Source of the DNA: Acerihabitans sp035013185
GTDB lineage: Bacteria; Pseudomonadota; Gammaproteobacteria; Enterobacterales; Enterobacteriaceae
Assembly: GCF_035013185.1 (NCBI RefSeq)
Contig: NZ_JAYGJO010000014.1
Location: 62,001-126,000 of the forward strand
DNA: 64,000 bases
Reading direction: 5' to 3'
The position numbers were made by a program, and so were the translations under genes. Below are positions 8,856 to 17,185 of this stretch, one piece after another. Below the pieces are notes generated by a model. The model did no database searches. It was not told the origin of the DNA and saw nothing but the letters and a program-made list of their open reading frames with translations. Each line of letters begins with the position of its first letter. Position 1 is the stretch's first letter.

Positions 8856-8880
8856 AAAAACCGGGCATCGCCCGGTTTTT
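8856..8880. terminator. Intrinsic terminator after the sugar-binding protein gene
   Basis: AAAAACCGGGC-ATC-GCCCGGTTTTT is a perfect 11-bp stem with a triloop and T-runs on both strands, 25 bases past the stop codon of the 8905-9918 gene (minus strand). A damaged copy is present near 6872-6898. Confidence 0.9.
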
Positions 8881-8904
8881 AAACAAGAAGCGGACTTGGC
8901 GTAG

Positions 8905-9918
8905 TTATTTGGCGCCGAAGCAGGAGTCAAGCCCCGCCTTGGCATTTATGCTGGGTTGACCGGGCATTGGTTGTTCCGCGATCAGCGTCACACCGGTATC
9001 GACATAACCTGAGGCTTTTTTACCGTGTTTGGCATACGCCACGGCGGCATCCACCCCCATCGCCGCCATGGTAAGCGGGTATTGCTGGGAGGTGGCGGCG
9101 ATCACGCCGGACTGCACATTTCGTACGCCATCGCAGCCGCCGTCCACGGAGACAATCATGGCATTCTTATCTTTGCCCGCTGTCTTAAGCGCCTGGTAAG
9201 CGCCGGCGGCGGCCGGTTCATTTCCGGTATAAACCAAATTGATATCGGGATGCGCCTTTAGGCAGGCGGTCATCACCTCCCGTCCCTGATCTTCCGCGCC
9301 ACCGGAAAAACCCATGCAAAGGATCTCGCGAGTACTCGAGAGCTCCCCAGACTCAGCGCCACTAGCTTTTAGCCCCAGGCCAGACATAAAACCGTTATGC
9401 CGCTGTGCTCCCACTGGTTGACCAGGGGATAAATCCAGCATGGCAATTTTCAGCGGTTGGCCGGGAAAGCGCAGCGGCATCGCCGCCTTGGCATACTGGC
9501 CAATCAGCTGACCGGCCCGGTAGTTATCGGTGGCAAACAGTGCGTCAGTCGCACTAATAGGGTCGGTGGGTGAGTCCAGCGCAATAACCTGCACGCCCAT
9601 GGCACGAACACGATCAAGTGCCGGTACCACCATGCGTGAATCCCCCGGCGTGATCAATAATGTGGTGGCTCCAGCAGCCACCATGGAATTAATGGCGTTA
9701 ACCTGGGTCGCGTAATCATTATCATTGTTGCCCGCTGCCGTGAGCAGCTTAACCCCATGTACCGTGGCACCCAGCATGGCACCCTCCTTCATCTTTTGGA
9801 AAAAAGGGTTGGTATCGGTTTTGGTAATCAAACCAAGGGTAATGGCGTCATTATTCACAGCAAGTGCTACCGGGCTAAACAGCACCGCCATCAGTAAAAC
9901 AGAAGGGGACATTTTCAT
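8905..9918 (-). CDS. Periplasmic sugar-binding protein (RbsB/FrcB-like, type 1)
   Basis: The 337-residue product has a Sec signal peptide (hydrophobic VLLMAVLFSPVALAV, cleavage near residue 20) and the type 1 periplasmic binding fold: GLITKTDTNPFFQKMKEGA at the start, AINSMVAAGATTLLITPGD, IALDSP, GNEPAAAGAYQAL, VDGGCDG. The N-terminal block resembles fructose-binding FrcB and ribose-binding RbsB. No permease or ATPase gene is adjacent; instead it starts nine bases after the end of a chemoreceptor gene on the same strand. I infer that it presents a sugar to that receptor for chemotaxis, perhaps also serving a transporter encoded elsewhere. The ligand cannot be named. Confidence 0.85.
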   Translation of the reverse strand: MKMSPSVLLMAVLFSPVALAVNNDAITLGLITKTDTNPFFQKMKEGAMLGATVHGVKLLTAAGNNDNDYATQVNAINSMVAAGATTLLITPGDSRMVVPALDRVRAMGVQVIALDSPTDPISATDALFATDNYRAGQLIGQYAKAAMPLRFPGQPLKIAMLDLSPGQPVGAQRHNGFMSGLGLKASGAESGELSSTREILCMGFSGGAEDQGREVMTACLKAHPDINLVYTGNEPAAAGAYQALKTAGKDKNAMIVSVDGGCDGVRNVQSGVIAATSQQYPLTMAAMGVDAAVAYAKHGKKASGYVDTGVTLIAEQPMPGQPSINAKAGLDSCFGAK

Positions 9919-9927
9919 CGTTAGGCC

Positions 9928-11535
9928 TTAGCGGTTAGCGGAAACACTGCGATCGGTTTCACCGGCGTTGGACACATCAAAGGCCGAGATTTCCTGCAGT
10001 AAAACACCAGCCTGTTGTTTTAAGCTCTCAGCAGCAGCGGCGCTTTGTTCAACCAGTGCCGCGTTCTGTTGTGTTGCATCGTCCATCTGCACCACCGCTT
10101 TATTGACCTGTTCGATCCCGGTATGTTGCTCGGCAGTGGCCAGGGTAATTTCCGCCATCAGATCGTTGACACGTTGCACCGCCTCCACCACCTCTTTCAT
10201 GGTGCTTCCCGCTTCGTCCACCTGCTGTGAGCCAACATTCACCCGATCCACCGATTGACCAATCAGATCTTTGATCTCTTTGGCGGCGCTGGCGCTACGC
10301 TGGGCCAGGATACGCACTTCCCCGGCCACCACGGCGAAACCACGCCCTTGTTCACCGGCGCGTGCCGCTTCAACGGCAGCATTCAGCGCCAGGATATTGG
10401 TCTGAAAGGCAATACTTTCAATCACGGTAATGATTTGCGTCACCTTGCTGGAACTTTCGGCGATGTCATGCATGGTGGCCACCACCCGCTGAACCACATT
10501 GCCACCGCGTATCGCCACCGCCGACGCGCCGGTGGCCATCAGATTGCCCTGACGGGCATTGTCAGCATTGTGTTTCACGGTGGCGGTCAACTGCTCCATA
10601 CTGGCGGATGTCTGTTCCAACGACGCAGCCTGCGCTTCAGTACGACGGCTAAGATCTTCATTGGCGAACGTAATCTCCGACGAGGCGCTGGCGATACTTT
10701 GTGCGGACGAAGCCACCTGACTGACCAACCGATGCAATTGCTCTTGCATCCGGGCGATCGCCGCCAGTACGCTGCCTTCAGCAGCCTTCGCCGCGCCGGC
10801 CACCTGACTGAGATCGCCACCGGCAATGCGCTGCACGACGTGTCCCAATACCACCGGCTCGGCACCTAACGCCAGCAACAAACTGCGGGTGATGGCCAAG
10901 CCCAACAACACAGCCAGCGTCAAAGCAAACAGCCCTGCACCGGCTAAAATCAGCTGTGTGGTTCTAAACACTCTGCCCGACTCATTGACGCTATCCACCG
11001 CACGCTGCTGGCTATACTTAAGATAGTGCGTGGTGGCATCAAGTAGCCTGGTCAATTGAGGACGCAACTCGCGGTTCATCCGGTCGATGGCTTCAGCCTT
11101 TTTTTCTGCCAAGGCCAGTGCGACGATGCTGTTGGCAATCGGCGTATACGCGGCTTCGCTTTTGACAATTTCCGCCACCAAGTTGCGATCCGCATCGGTA
11201 ACGTCAGGGTTGTGCGCAATTGCCTGGCGTAATTTTTCCAACGCACCGTCACTGATCTGCTCGGCAAGGGCAACCTGCTTTTTGCCCGCTTCGATATCGG
11301 CCGCTTCACTGACCAGCACCAGCCCATAAATATCTAACGATCGGTCTTTGATGGCGCTAAGGATCAAATTGGTCGAGGATTCACGAGCCGAAACCTGTTC
11401 GACATGGGATTTGAATCGACTATTCGCGTCGCTTAAGGCTTGGAATGCGAGCACCGATACCGCCAACACGGCGGCAACCAGTAATCCAAAAGCCAGTGTA
11501 AGCTGGGTACGAACCGTAGCACGATGAAATTGCAT
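9928..11535 (-). CDS. Methyl-accepting chemotaxis protein
   Basis: The 535-residue protein has an N-terminal transmembrane helix (LTLAFGLLVAAVLAVSVLAF), a periplasmic helical sensor of about 160 residues, a second transmembrane helix (LILAGAGLFALTLAVLLGLA), a HAMP segment, and the signalling hairpin tip IESIAFQTNILALNAAVEAA followed by RAGEQGRGFAVVAGEVR. No C-terminal NWETF-type CheR/CheB tether is present. The start at 11535 was chosen over an in-frame start at 11568 because AGGGAG stands eight bases before it. It is cotranscribed with a sugar-binding protein (nine-base gap), which suggests indirect, binding-protein-mediated sensing as in Tsr/Trg-like systems. Confidence 0.93.
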   Translation of the reverse strand: MQFHRATVRTQLTLAFGLLVAAVLAVSVLAFQALSDANSRFKSHVEQVSARESSTNLILSAIKDRSLDIYGLVLVSEAADIEAGKKQVALAEQISDGALEKLRQAIAHNPDVTDADRNLVAEIVKSEAAYTPIANSIVALALAEKKAEAIDRMNRELRPQLTRLLDATTHYLKYSQQRAVDSVNESGRVFRTTQLILAGAGLFALTLAVLLGLAITRSLLLALGAEPVVLGHVVQRIAGGDLSQVAGAAKAAEGSVLAAIARMQEQLHRLVSQVASSAQSIASASSEITFANEDLSRRTEAQAASLEQTSASMEQLTATVKHNADNARQGNLMATGASAVAIRGGNVVQRVVATMHDIAESSSKVTQIITVIESIAFQTNILALNAAVEAARAGEQGRGFAVVAGEVRILAQRSASAAKEIKDLIGQSVDRVNVGSQQVDEAGSTMKEVVEAVQRVNDLMAEITLATAEQHTGIEQVNKAVVQMDDATQQNAALVEQSAAAAESLKQQAGVLLQEISAFDVSNAGETDRSVSANR

Positions 11536-11600
11536 AATGTTGACTCCCTGGGATAAGCGCAAGCTCATCTGCTGTCGCGAAAAAACTGCGTTAACAGGCG

Positions 11601-11606
11601 ATTATA
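11601..11606 (-). promoter_or_regulatory. Candidate -10 element for the chemoreceptor gene
   Basis: A perfect TATAAT lies on the minus strand about 66 bases before the chemoreceptor start; no good -35 is visible 17 bases upstream. I looked for a sigma-28 flagellar promoter (TAAA-N15-GCCGATAA) and did not find a full match. The 11622-11834 stretch between this and the kdpD end holds no gene. Confidence 0.35.
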
Positions 11607-11834
11607 GATGCGTGTGGTTTACGGGTGATAAGCGATAGGCTCACGCTAACGCTGGCGCGCATGTCGACAGCAGGTAACACGAGCACCCTTATCAACGTTA
11701 ACGGCAGGAATGAGGGAAATCTTTACCGATAACCGCGGGTCATGGGGTTGATTGGATTATTTTTGTGAGGGAGATCGGATCAAGAGCAATATCACGACCA
11801 AAAGACTTGCAAACCCCCCCCATCTGACGGTGAT

Positions 11835-14522
11835 TTACTCATGGTCATCCTGTAGCTCCGGCATCGCCGGCGGCGGCACCAGCGGCAGCGAAATATAAAA
11901 ACAGGCGCCGCCCTGCGGCCGGTTACCGGCGCGGATGTGCCCGTGATGCATGTCGATAATGGCCTTGCAAATAGCCAGTCCCAGCCCGACGCCCGGCACC
12001 GAAGATTCTTTGGCGCCACGGGCGAATTTTTCGAAAATAGCCAATTCCTGCCCGGGGACAATACCCGGGCCGTTGTCCCACACCTCAAGTTCCAGCCAAT
12101 CTTGTCGCTGATAAGCGGTAATACCCAGTTGGGCCTGTTCACCGGCATATTTCAATGCATTTTCCAGCAGATTGGTAAATACCCGCTCAAGTAACGGTGC
12201 GTCAACCTTGATAAGCAGCAGCGGATCGGCCAAATTAAGCACGATGCGCCGATGATTGAGCAACGGGTCAATGATTTTTAGCGCGCTGCCAATCGCCTCT
12301 TCCAACGTTACCCACTCTGCACGCAAGTTAAAGCCGCCGGACTGAATGCGCGCCATGTCCAACATGTTATTCACCAAACGTATGGTACTGAGGGTTTGTT
12401 GGCGTATCTGACTGGCCTGGGGTGCATATTGTGATCCTTCCGCCGCCAGATCCAGCGTTAATATTTCCGATTGGCCAAACAGCACGGTCAAGGGGGTGCG
12501 CAAATCATGGGACAAGGCCGCCAACAGCGAATTGCGTAATTCTTCTCGTTCGGCCGCCAGCCTGGCCCGTTGCTCGCGTCGGGTCAGTTCCATACGTTCC
12601 AGCGCGCTGGCAAGCAGCATCGTAAACGTTTTCAACATGCGCTGTTGTTCAGGGATCATCAGTTGGCGCAGGTTGGCTGGTTCAATCACCAACAGCCCCA
12701 AGGGCGCCAATGTGGTCTTAAGCGGCAGGATCTGCCAGGGCACGCCTGGCAAGGTATCCGTGCCGGCACCAGCCGGTAGCCCGCGATCAAAACTCCAGCG
12801 GGCAATGGCGCGATCGGGCGCCGTGGTCAAATGCGGTCCGCCGGCCGGAATTAACTCGCCATCCTCCTGCGGCAGCAGTAATTCGCTGCGCGCCTGTAGC
12901 GTCACATCAATGATTCGCTGACAGGTTTCGGCGATATCATCCATGTCGCGGGCACTGCTCAGCGCCCGTGACATTTCATACAAATGCTGGGCCCGTTGCT
13001 CACGATAACGCGCCACCCGCGCCTGGTAACGCACGCCCGCCGTCAGATTGCCGATAAGCACGCCCACCGCCAGCATGACGCCGAAGGTGAGCAGGTACTG
13101 CACATCCGATACCGCCATGCTGCCGGTGGGGGAAATAAACACCAAATCAAAAATGGCCACGTTCAGCAACGTCGCCAATACCGATGGCCAGCGCCCATAG
13201 CGCAATGCCACGATGACCACCCCCAACAGGTAGATCATCACCATATTGACGGCGTCCACCCCGGGCAACAACCATTTGCCACTCAGGGTTATCAGCGCGC
13301 ACAGCGCTACCGCAGCCACGCAGCCACGCAGTTGTGCTCGCCACTTTTCCGTGGTCGGGCGGTGATCCGGCAGTGGATTGGGCACGGTATCCGGGTGTTC
13401 ATCAAGGGCGACAATCACCAAATCGAGATCCTGGCCGAGCCGGCCCAGTCGTTCGGCAAACCCGTCCGAGCCCCAGCGCCAGCGGCGCGGGGGCCTGCGG
13501 CCAATCACGATCTTGCCCAGATTATGGTCACGCGCGTAGCGCAGGATGGCGTTGACCTCGTTGGGGTCTGACAGGGTGGCGGTCTCCGCGCCCAGTTCCT
13601 GGGCCAGTTGCAGCGTACGCAGGATATTGCGGCGACGCGGTTCTGCCAGGCGATGCAGCGCCGGGGTTTCCACATAGACCGCATGCCATACGCTGCCAAG
13701 CTTGGCAGCCAGCCGGGCGGCGGTGCGTACCAACTTTTCACTGCCGGTGTTATCGCCGATACACAGCAAAATGGCATCGTGGGTATGCCAGACTTTTTCC
13801 CGCCCTTGTACATCACGCCAGGCACGCATTTGGTCATCCACCCGATCGGCGGTACGGCGCAACGCCAGTTCGCGCAGGGCGAACAGATTACCCTTGCGGA
13901 AAAAATTCTCAATTGCCCGTTCCGCACGATCGCCTACATAGACTTTGCCCTCTTTCAACCGCTGGCGTAAATCATCCGGCGGTAAATCTACCAGCACCAC
14001 TTCATCGGCAGAATCAAAAAAAGGATCGGGCACGGTTTCCCGTACCCTGATCCCCGTTACCCCACTCACCACGTCATTAAGGCTCTCCAAATGCTGCACA
14101 TTGATGGTGGTGATAACATCGATACCACTGTTAAGCAGCTCGTCCACATCTTGCCAGCGTTTGGGGTGGCGGGAGCCGTGCGCATTGGTATGCGCCAGCT
14201 CATCCATTAACATCACCGCCGGGCGCCTGGCCAACGCGGCGTCGAGATCGAACTCCTGGTGCCGATGCCGACCCGTCAACCGCCGCGGCAGCAGCGTCAA
14301 TCCTGCCAACAGTGCCGCCGTTTCGGCGCGGCCGTGGGTTTCCACCACGCCCACCAGCACATCCAGTCCCTGGGCACGCAGTCGCCGCGCCTCTTGCAGC
14401 ATGGCCCAGGTTTTACCCACCCCCGCGCAGGCGCCGAAATAAATCTTCAGTTTACCGCGTGCCGTGTTGCCGGCTTGCACCAACAACGCGTCAGGATCGG
14501 GACGATGCTGCTCATCACTCAT
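11835..14522 (-). CDS. kdpD: Osmosensitive potassium channel sensor histidine kinase KdpD
   Basis: KdpD senses potassium limitation and phosphorylates KdpE to switch on kdpFABC. The 895-residue protein is full length: N-terminal KdpD domain with Walker A GACAGVGKT (residues 30-38), a universal-stress-like domain (about 247-375), four membrane segments (about 400-495), a GAF-like region, HisKA with the phosphoacceptor in ALSHDLRTPL (H672), and HATPase with DNGPGIVPG and GVGLGLAI. It follows kdpC by nine bases. The response regulator gene kdpE, which normally overlaps the kdpD end, is not present; the next genes are a chemoreceptor and a binding protein. Confidence 0.97.
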   Translation of the reverse strand: MSDEQHRPDPDALLVQAGNTARGKLKIYFGACAGVGKTWAMLQEARRLRAQGLDVLVGVVETHGRAETAALLAGLTLLPRRLTGRHRHQEFDLDAALARRPAVMLMDELAHTNAHGSRHPKRWQDVDELLNSGIDVITTINVQHLESLNDVVSGVTGIRVRETVPDPFFDSADEVVLVDLPPDDLRQRLKEGKVYVGDRAERAIENFFRKGNLFALRELALRRTADRVDDQMRAWRDVQGREKVWHTHDAILLCIGDNTGSEKLVRTAARLAAKLGSVWHAVYVETPALHRLAEPRRRNILRTLQLAQELGAETATLSDPNEVNAILRYARDHNLGKIVIGRRPPRRWRWGSDGFAERLGRLGQDLDLVIVALDEHPDTVPNPLPDHRPTTEKWRAQLRGCVAAVALCALITLSGKWLLPGVDAVNMVMIYLLGVVIVALRYGRWPSVLATLLNVAIFDLVFISPTGSMAVSDVQYLLTFGVMLAVGVLIGNLTAGVRYQARVARYREQRAQHLYEMSRALSSARDMDDIAETCQRIIDVTLQARSELLLPQEDGELIPAGGPHLTTAPDRAIARWSFDRGLPAGAGTDTLPGVPWQILPLKTTLAPLGLLVIEPANLRQLMIPEQQRMLKTFTMLLASALERMELTRREQRARLAAEREELRNSLLAALSHDLRTPLTVLFGQSEILTLDLAAEGSQYAPQASQIRQQTLSTIRLVNNMLDMARIQSGGFNLRAEWVTLEEAIGSALKIIDPLLNHRRIVLNLADPLLLIKVDAPLLERVFTNLLENALKYAGEQAQLGITAYQRQDWLELEVWDNGPGIVPGQELAIFEKFARGAKESSVPGVGLGLAICKAIIDMHHGHIRAGNRPQGGACFYISLPLVPPPAMPELQDDHE

Positions 14523-14531
14523 ACCACTTCC

Positions 14532-15107
14532 TTAAGGACGTTGGATGTTGTCCAACGCCACATTCAGCTTTAGGATGTTGACTGTGGGGTCGCCTATAAA
14601 CCGTAGCAGTGGCTGCATGGTGTTATCGTTGATCAGGCGTCGCACCAACTCCGGCGGTAGCTTGCGGGCGGCTGAAATCCGCGGTTCTTGCCATAATGCA
14701 GCCTGCGGTGAGATATCGGGGTCCAGTCCGCTGGCGGAGGCAGTCACCAAGTCTACCGGTACCGGCCCCAGCGCCTGCGGATTGGCGCTTTTCAACGCGG
14801 CGACCCGCTGCTTCACCGCCTCGTCCAGCGCCGGATTACTGGCCGCCAGATTACTGCCCGACGAGGCCAGAGGATTATAAGGCCCATCGCCGGTGGCGGA
14901 AGGCCGTCCTTGAAAATAGTCCGCACGAGTAAAGGACTGGCCGATTAGCGTTGAACCACGAATGACACCGTTTATGTTTAACAGTGACCCCTCAGCCTGC
15001 TGCGGAAAAAACCAGTGGCCAAGCTCAGTGGTTAATAACGGATAAACCACACCGGTTATCACACTCAACAGGATCAGCAACATCACTGCAGGACGTAATT
15101 GACTCAT
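14532..15107 (-). CDS. kdpC: Potassium-transporting ATPase C chain
   Basis: KdpC is the single-span periplasmic subunit that stabilises the KdpFABC potassium pump. The 191-residue protein has one N-terminal membrane helix (LRPAVMLLILLSVITGVVYP) and the conserved GSLLNINGVIRGSTLIGQSF, GRPSATG, PYNPLASSGSNL and DLVTASASGLDPDISP stretches. I chose the ATG at 15107 because AGAGGA stands six bases before it; an upstream ATG at 15113 would abut that site. It follows kdpB with an 11-base gap. Confidence 0.96.
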   Translation of the reverse strand: MSQLRPAVMLLILLSVITGVVYPLLTTELGHWFFPQQAEGSLLNINGVIRGSTLIGQSFTRADYFQGRPSATGDGPYNPLASSGSNLAASNPALDEAVKQRVAALKSANPQALGPVPVDLVTASASGLDPDISPQAALWQEPRISAARKLPPELVRRLINDNTMQPLLRFIGDPTVNILKLNVALDNIQRP

Positions 15108-15118
15108 AGCCATTCCTC

Positions 15119-17167
15119 TCACGCCAAACCCATAACGGTCAGCAACATATCAATCAATTTGATACCGGCAAAGGGAACCAGCAGCCCCCCCACACCATAT
15201 ATCCACAGGTTACGACGCAGCAGCGCGGCGGCGCTCATCGGGCGATAACTCACGCCTTGCAGCGCCAGCGGGATCAGGAAAACAATCACCAGCGCGTTAA
15301 AAATCACCGCCGACAGAATGGCTGAATGCGGTGAATGCAAATGCATCACGTTAAGCCGGTTTAGCTGCGGATAGGTCACGGCAAATGCCGCCGGGATAAT
15401 CGCAAAATACTTGGCCACGTCATTGGCAATGCTAAAGGTGGTGAGCGAACCTCGTGTCATCAGCATCTGTTTACCGATATGCACCACTTCAAGCAGTTTG
15501 GTGGGATTGGAATCCAAATCCACCATATTGCCGGCCTCCTTGGCCGCCTGGGTGCCGGAGTTCATCGCCACCGCCACATCGGCCTGCGCCAGCGCCGGCG
15601 CATCGTTGGTGCCGTCGCCAGTCATGGCCACCAGCCGGCCTTCTGACTGGTATTGTCTGATCAGCGCCAGCTTGGCCTCCGGCGTGGCTTCAGACAGATA
15701 GTCATCTACACCGGCCTCAGCGGCGATAGCGGCGGCGGTGAGCGGGTTATCCCCGGTGATCATCACCGTTTTAATGCCCATACGCCTTAACTCGACAAAG
15801 CGTTCCTTGATCCCGCCCTTGACGATATCCTTAAGTGCCACCACCCCCATCACCCGGGCATCTTCCGCCACCACCAGCGGCGTACCGCCGGCACGCGCCA
15901 CCTCTTCCACCAGCGTATTGACCTGTGGCGGGAAGCGGCCGCCGTTGGATTCAATATGGCGACGGATCGAGTCCACCGCCCCTTTGCGAATCATCTGCTC
16001 GCCAACGTTGACACCGCTCATGCGGGTTTGCGCCGAGAACGGTATAAAGGTGGCATTCATGCTTTGCAAATCCCGTTCGCGCAGATTGAATTTCTGCTTA
16101 GCCAGCACCACGATACTGCGGCCTTCAGGGGTTTCATCAGCCAGGGAGGCCAATTGAGCCGAACTGGCCAGCTGTTGTTCGCTCACACCGGGCGCAGGCA
16201 TAAAGCGCGTGGCCTGACGGTTACCCAGTGTAATGGTGCCGGTTTTATCCAGCAGCAACACATCAATATCGCCGGCCGCCTCTACCGCACGACCGCTGGT
16301 GGCAATCACATTGGCACCCAACATCCGGCTCATGCCAGCCATACCGATGGCGGACAGCAACCCACCGATGGTGGTAGGGATCAGGCAAACCACCAACGCC
16401 ACCAGCACTGTGACGCTAACCGGCTCCCCGCCCCAAGCCGAGAATGGCCATAGGGTGGCGGTGGCCAACAGCAAAACCACTGACAACGACACCAATAAAA
16501 TGGTCAGGGCAATTTCATTGGGCGTTTTGCGGCGTTTTGCGCCCTCGACCATGGCGATCATGCGATCGAGGAAGGTTTCTCCCGGATTCACACTGCATTG
16601 CACCACCAGCCAATCGGACAGAATACGTGTACCACCGGTCACCGAGGCAAAATCGCCGCCGGCTTCGCGGATCACCGGTGCCGATTCGCCGGTGATGGCG
16701 CTTTCATCCACCGAGGCGCCGCCGACCAACACTTCACCATCACAGGGGATTATATCACCCGCTTCCACCAGCACCCTATCGCCTTTGCGCAGCGATTCCG
16801 CCGCAACGCGTTGCTGGGCAGCGTCCTGGCGCGGCGCCGCCAATTTTTTCGCCCAACTGCTTTTTTGCACCCCTTTCAGGCTTTCCGCCTGGGCTTTGCT
16901 GCGCCCTTCGGCTAACGCTTCGGCAACGTTGGCAAACAGTACGGTAAACCATAACCAAACGGAAATGGCCGCTGAAAAACCCGCATCGCCCACCGTCACA
17001 TGCATGGCCATGGCCATCGACAGCACGGTAGTTATTATGCTGCCGACATACACCACAAACATCACCGGATTACGAAACTGCACCCGCGGATCCAGCTTTT
17101 TGCAGGCATCGACGAGTGCAACACGCAGCATTGCCGCGTCAAACAGCACCTTTTGATTACGACTCAT
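15119..17167 (-). CDS. kdpB: Potassium-transporting P-type ATPase B chain
   Basis: KdpB hydrolyses ATP to drive high-affinity potassium uptake by KdpFABC. The 682-residue product is a complete P1A ATPase: actuator loop ESAITGESAPV, phosphorylation site DKTGTIT with D307 exactly as in E. coli, nucleotide-domain KGAVDSIRRHIESNGG, hinge MTGDGTNDAPALAQADV, and terminal membrane helices. The start at 17167 (SRNQKVLF) fits E. coli KdpB and has GGAGA nine bases before it; an upstream TTG at 17185 is less likely. Confidence 0.97.
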   Translation of the reverse strand: MSRNQKVLFDAAMLRVALVDACKKLDPRVQFRNPVMFVVYVGSIITTVLSMAMAMHVTVGDAGFSAAISVWLWFTVLFANVAEALAEGRSKAQAESLKGVQKSSWAKKLAAPRQDAAQQRVAAESLRKGDRVLVEAGDIIPCDGEVLVGGASVDESAITGESAPVIREAGGDFASVTGGTRILSDWLVVQCSVNPGETFLDRMIAMVEGAKRRKTPNEIALTILLVSLSVVLLLATATLWPFSAWGGEPVSVTVLVALVVCLIPTTIGGLLSAIGMAGMSRMLGANVIATSGRAVEAAGDIDVLLLDKTGTITLGNRQATRFMPAPGVSEQQLASSAQLASLADETPEGRSIVVLAKQKFNLRERDLQSMNATFIPFSAQTRMSGVNVGEQMIRKGAVDSIRRHIESNGGRFPPQVNTLVEEVARAGGTPLVVAEDARVMGVVALKDIVKGGIKERFVELRRMGIKTVMITGDNPLTAAAIAAEAGVDDYLSEATPEAKLALIRQYQSEGRLVAMTGDGTNDAPALAQADVAVAMNSGTQAAKEAGNMVDLDSNPTKLLEVVHIGKQMLMTRGSLTTFSIANDVAKYFAIIPAAFAVTYPQLNRLNVMHLHSPHSAILSAVIFNALVIVFLIPLALQGVSYRPMSAAALLRRNLWIYGVGGLLVPFAGIKLIDMLLTVMGLA

Positions 17168-17185
17168 GACTCTATTCTCCGGCAA

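Noticed and set aside
11760..11834. Possible kdpE remnant after kdpD
   Set aside because: Translated in all frames it shows no receiver-domain start (no VEDE-type motif); it seems to be plain intergenic sequence with an eight-C run.
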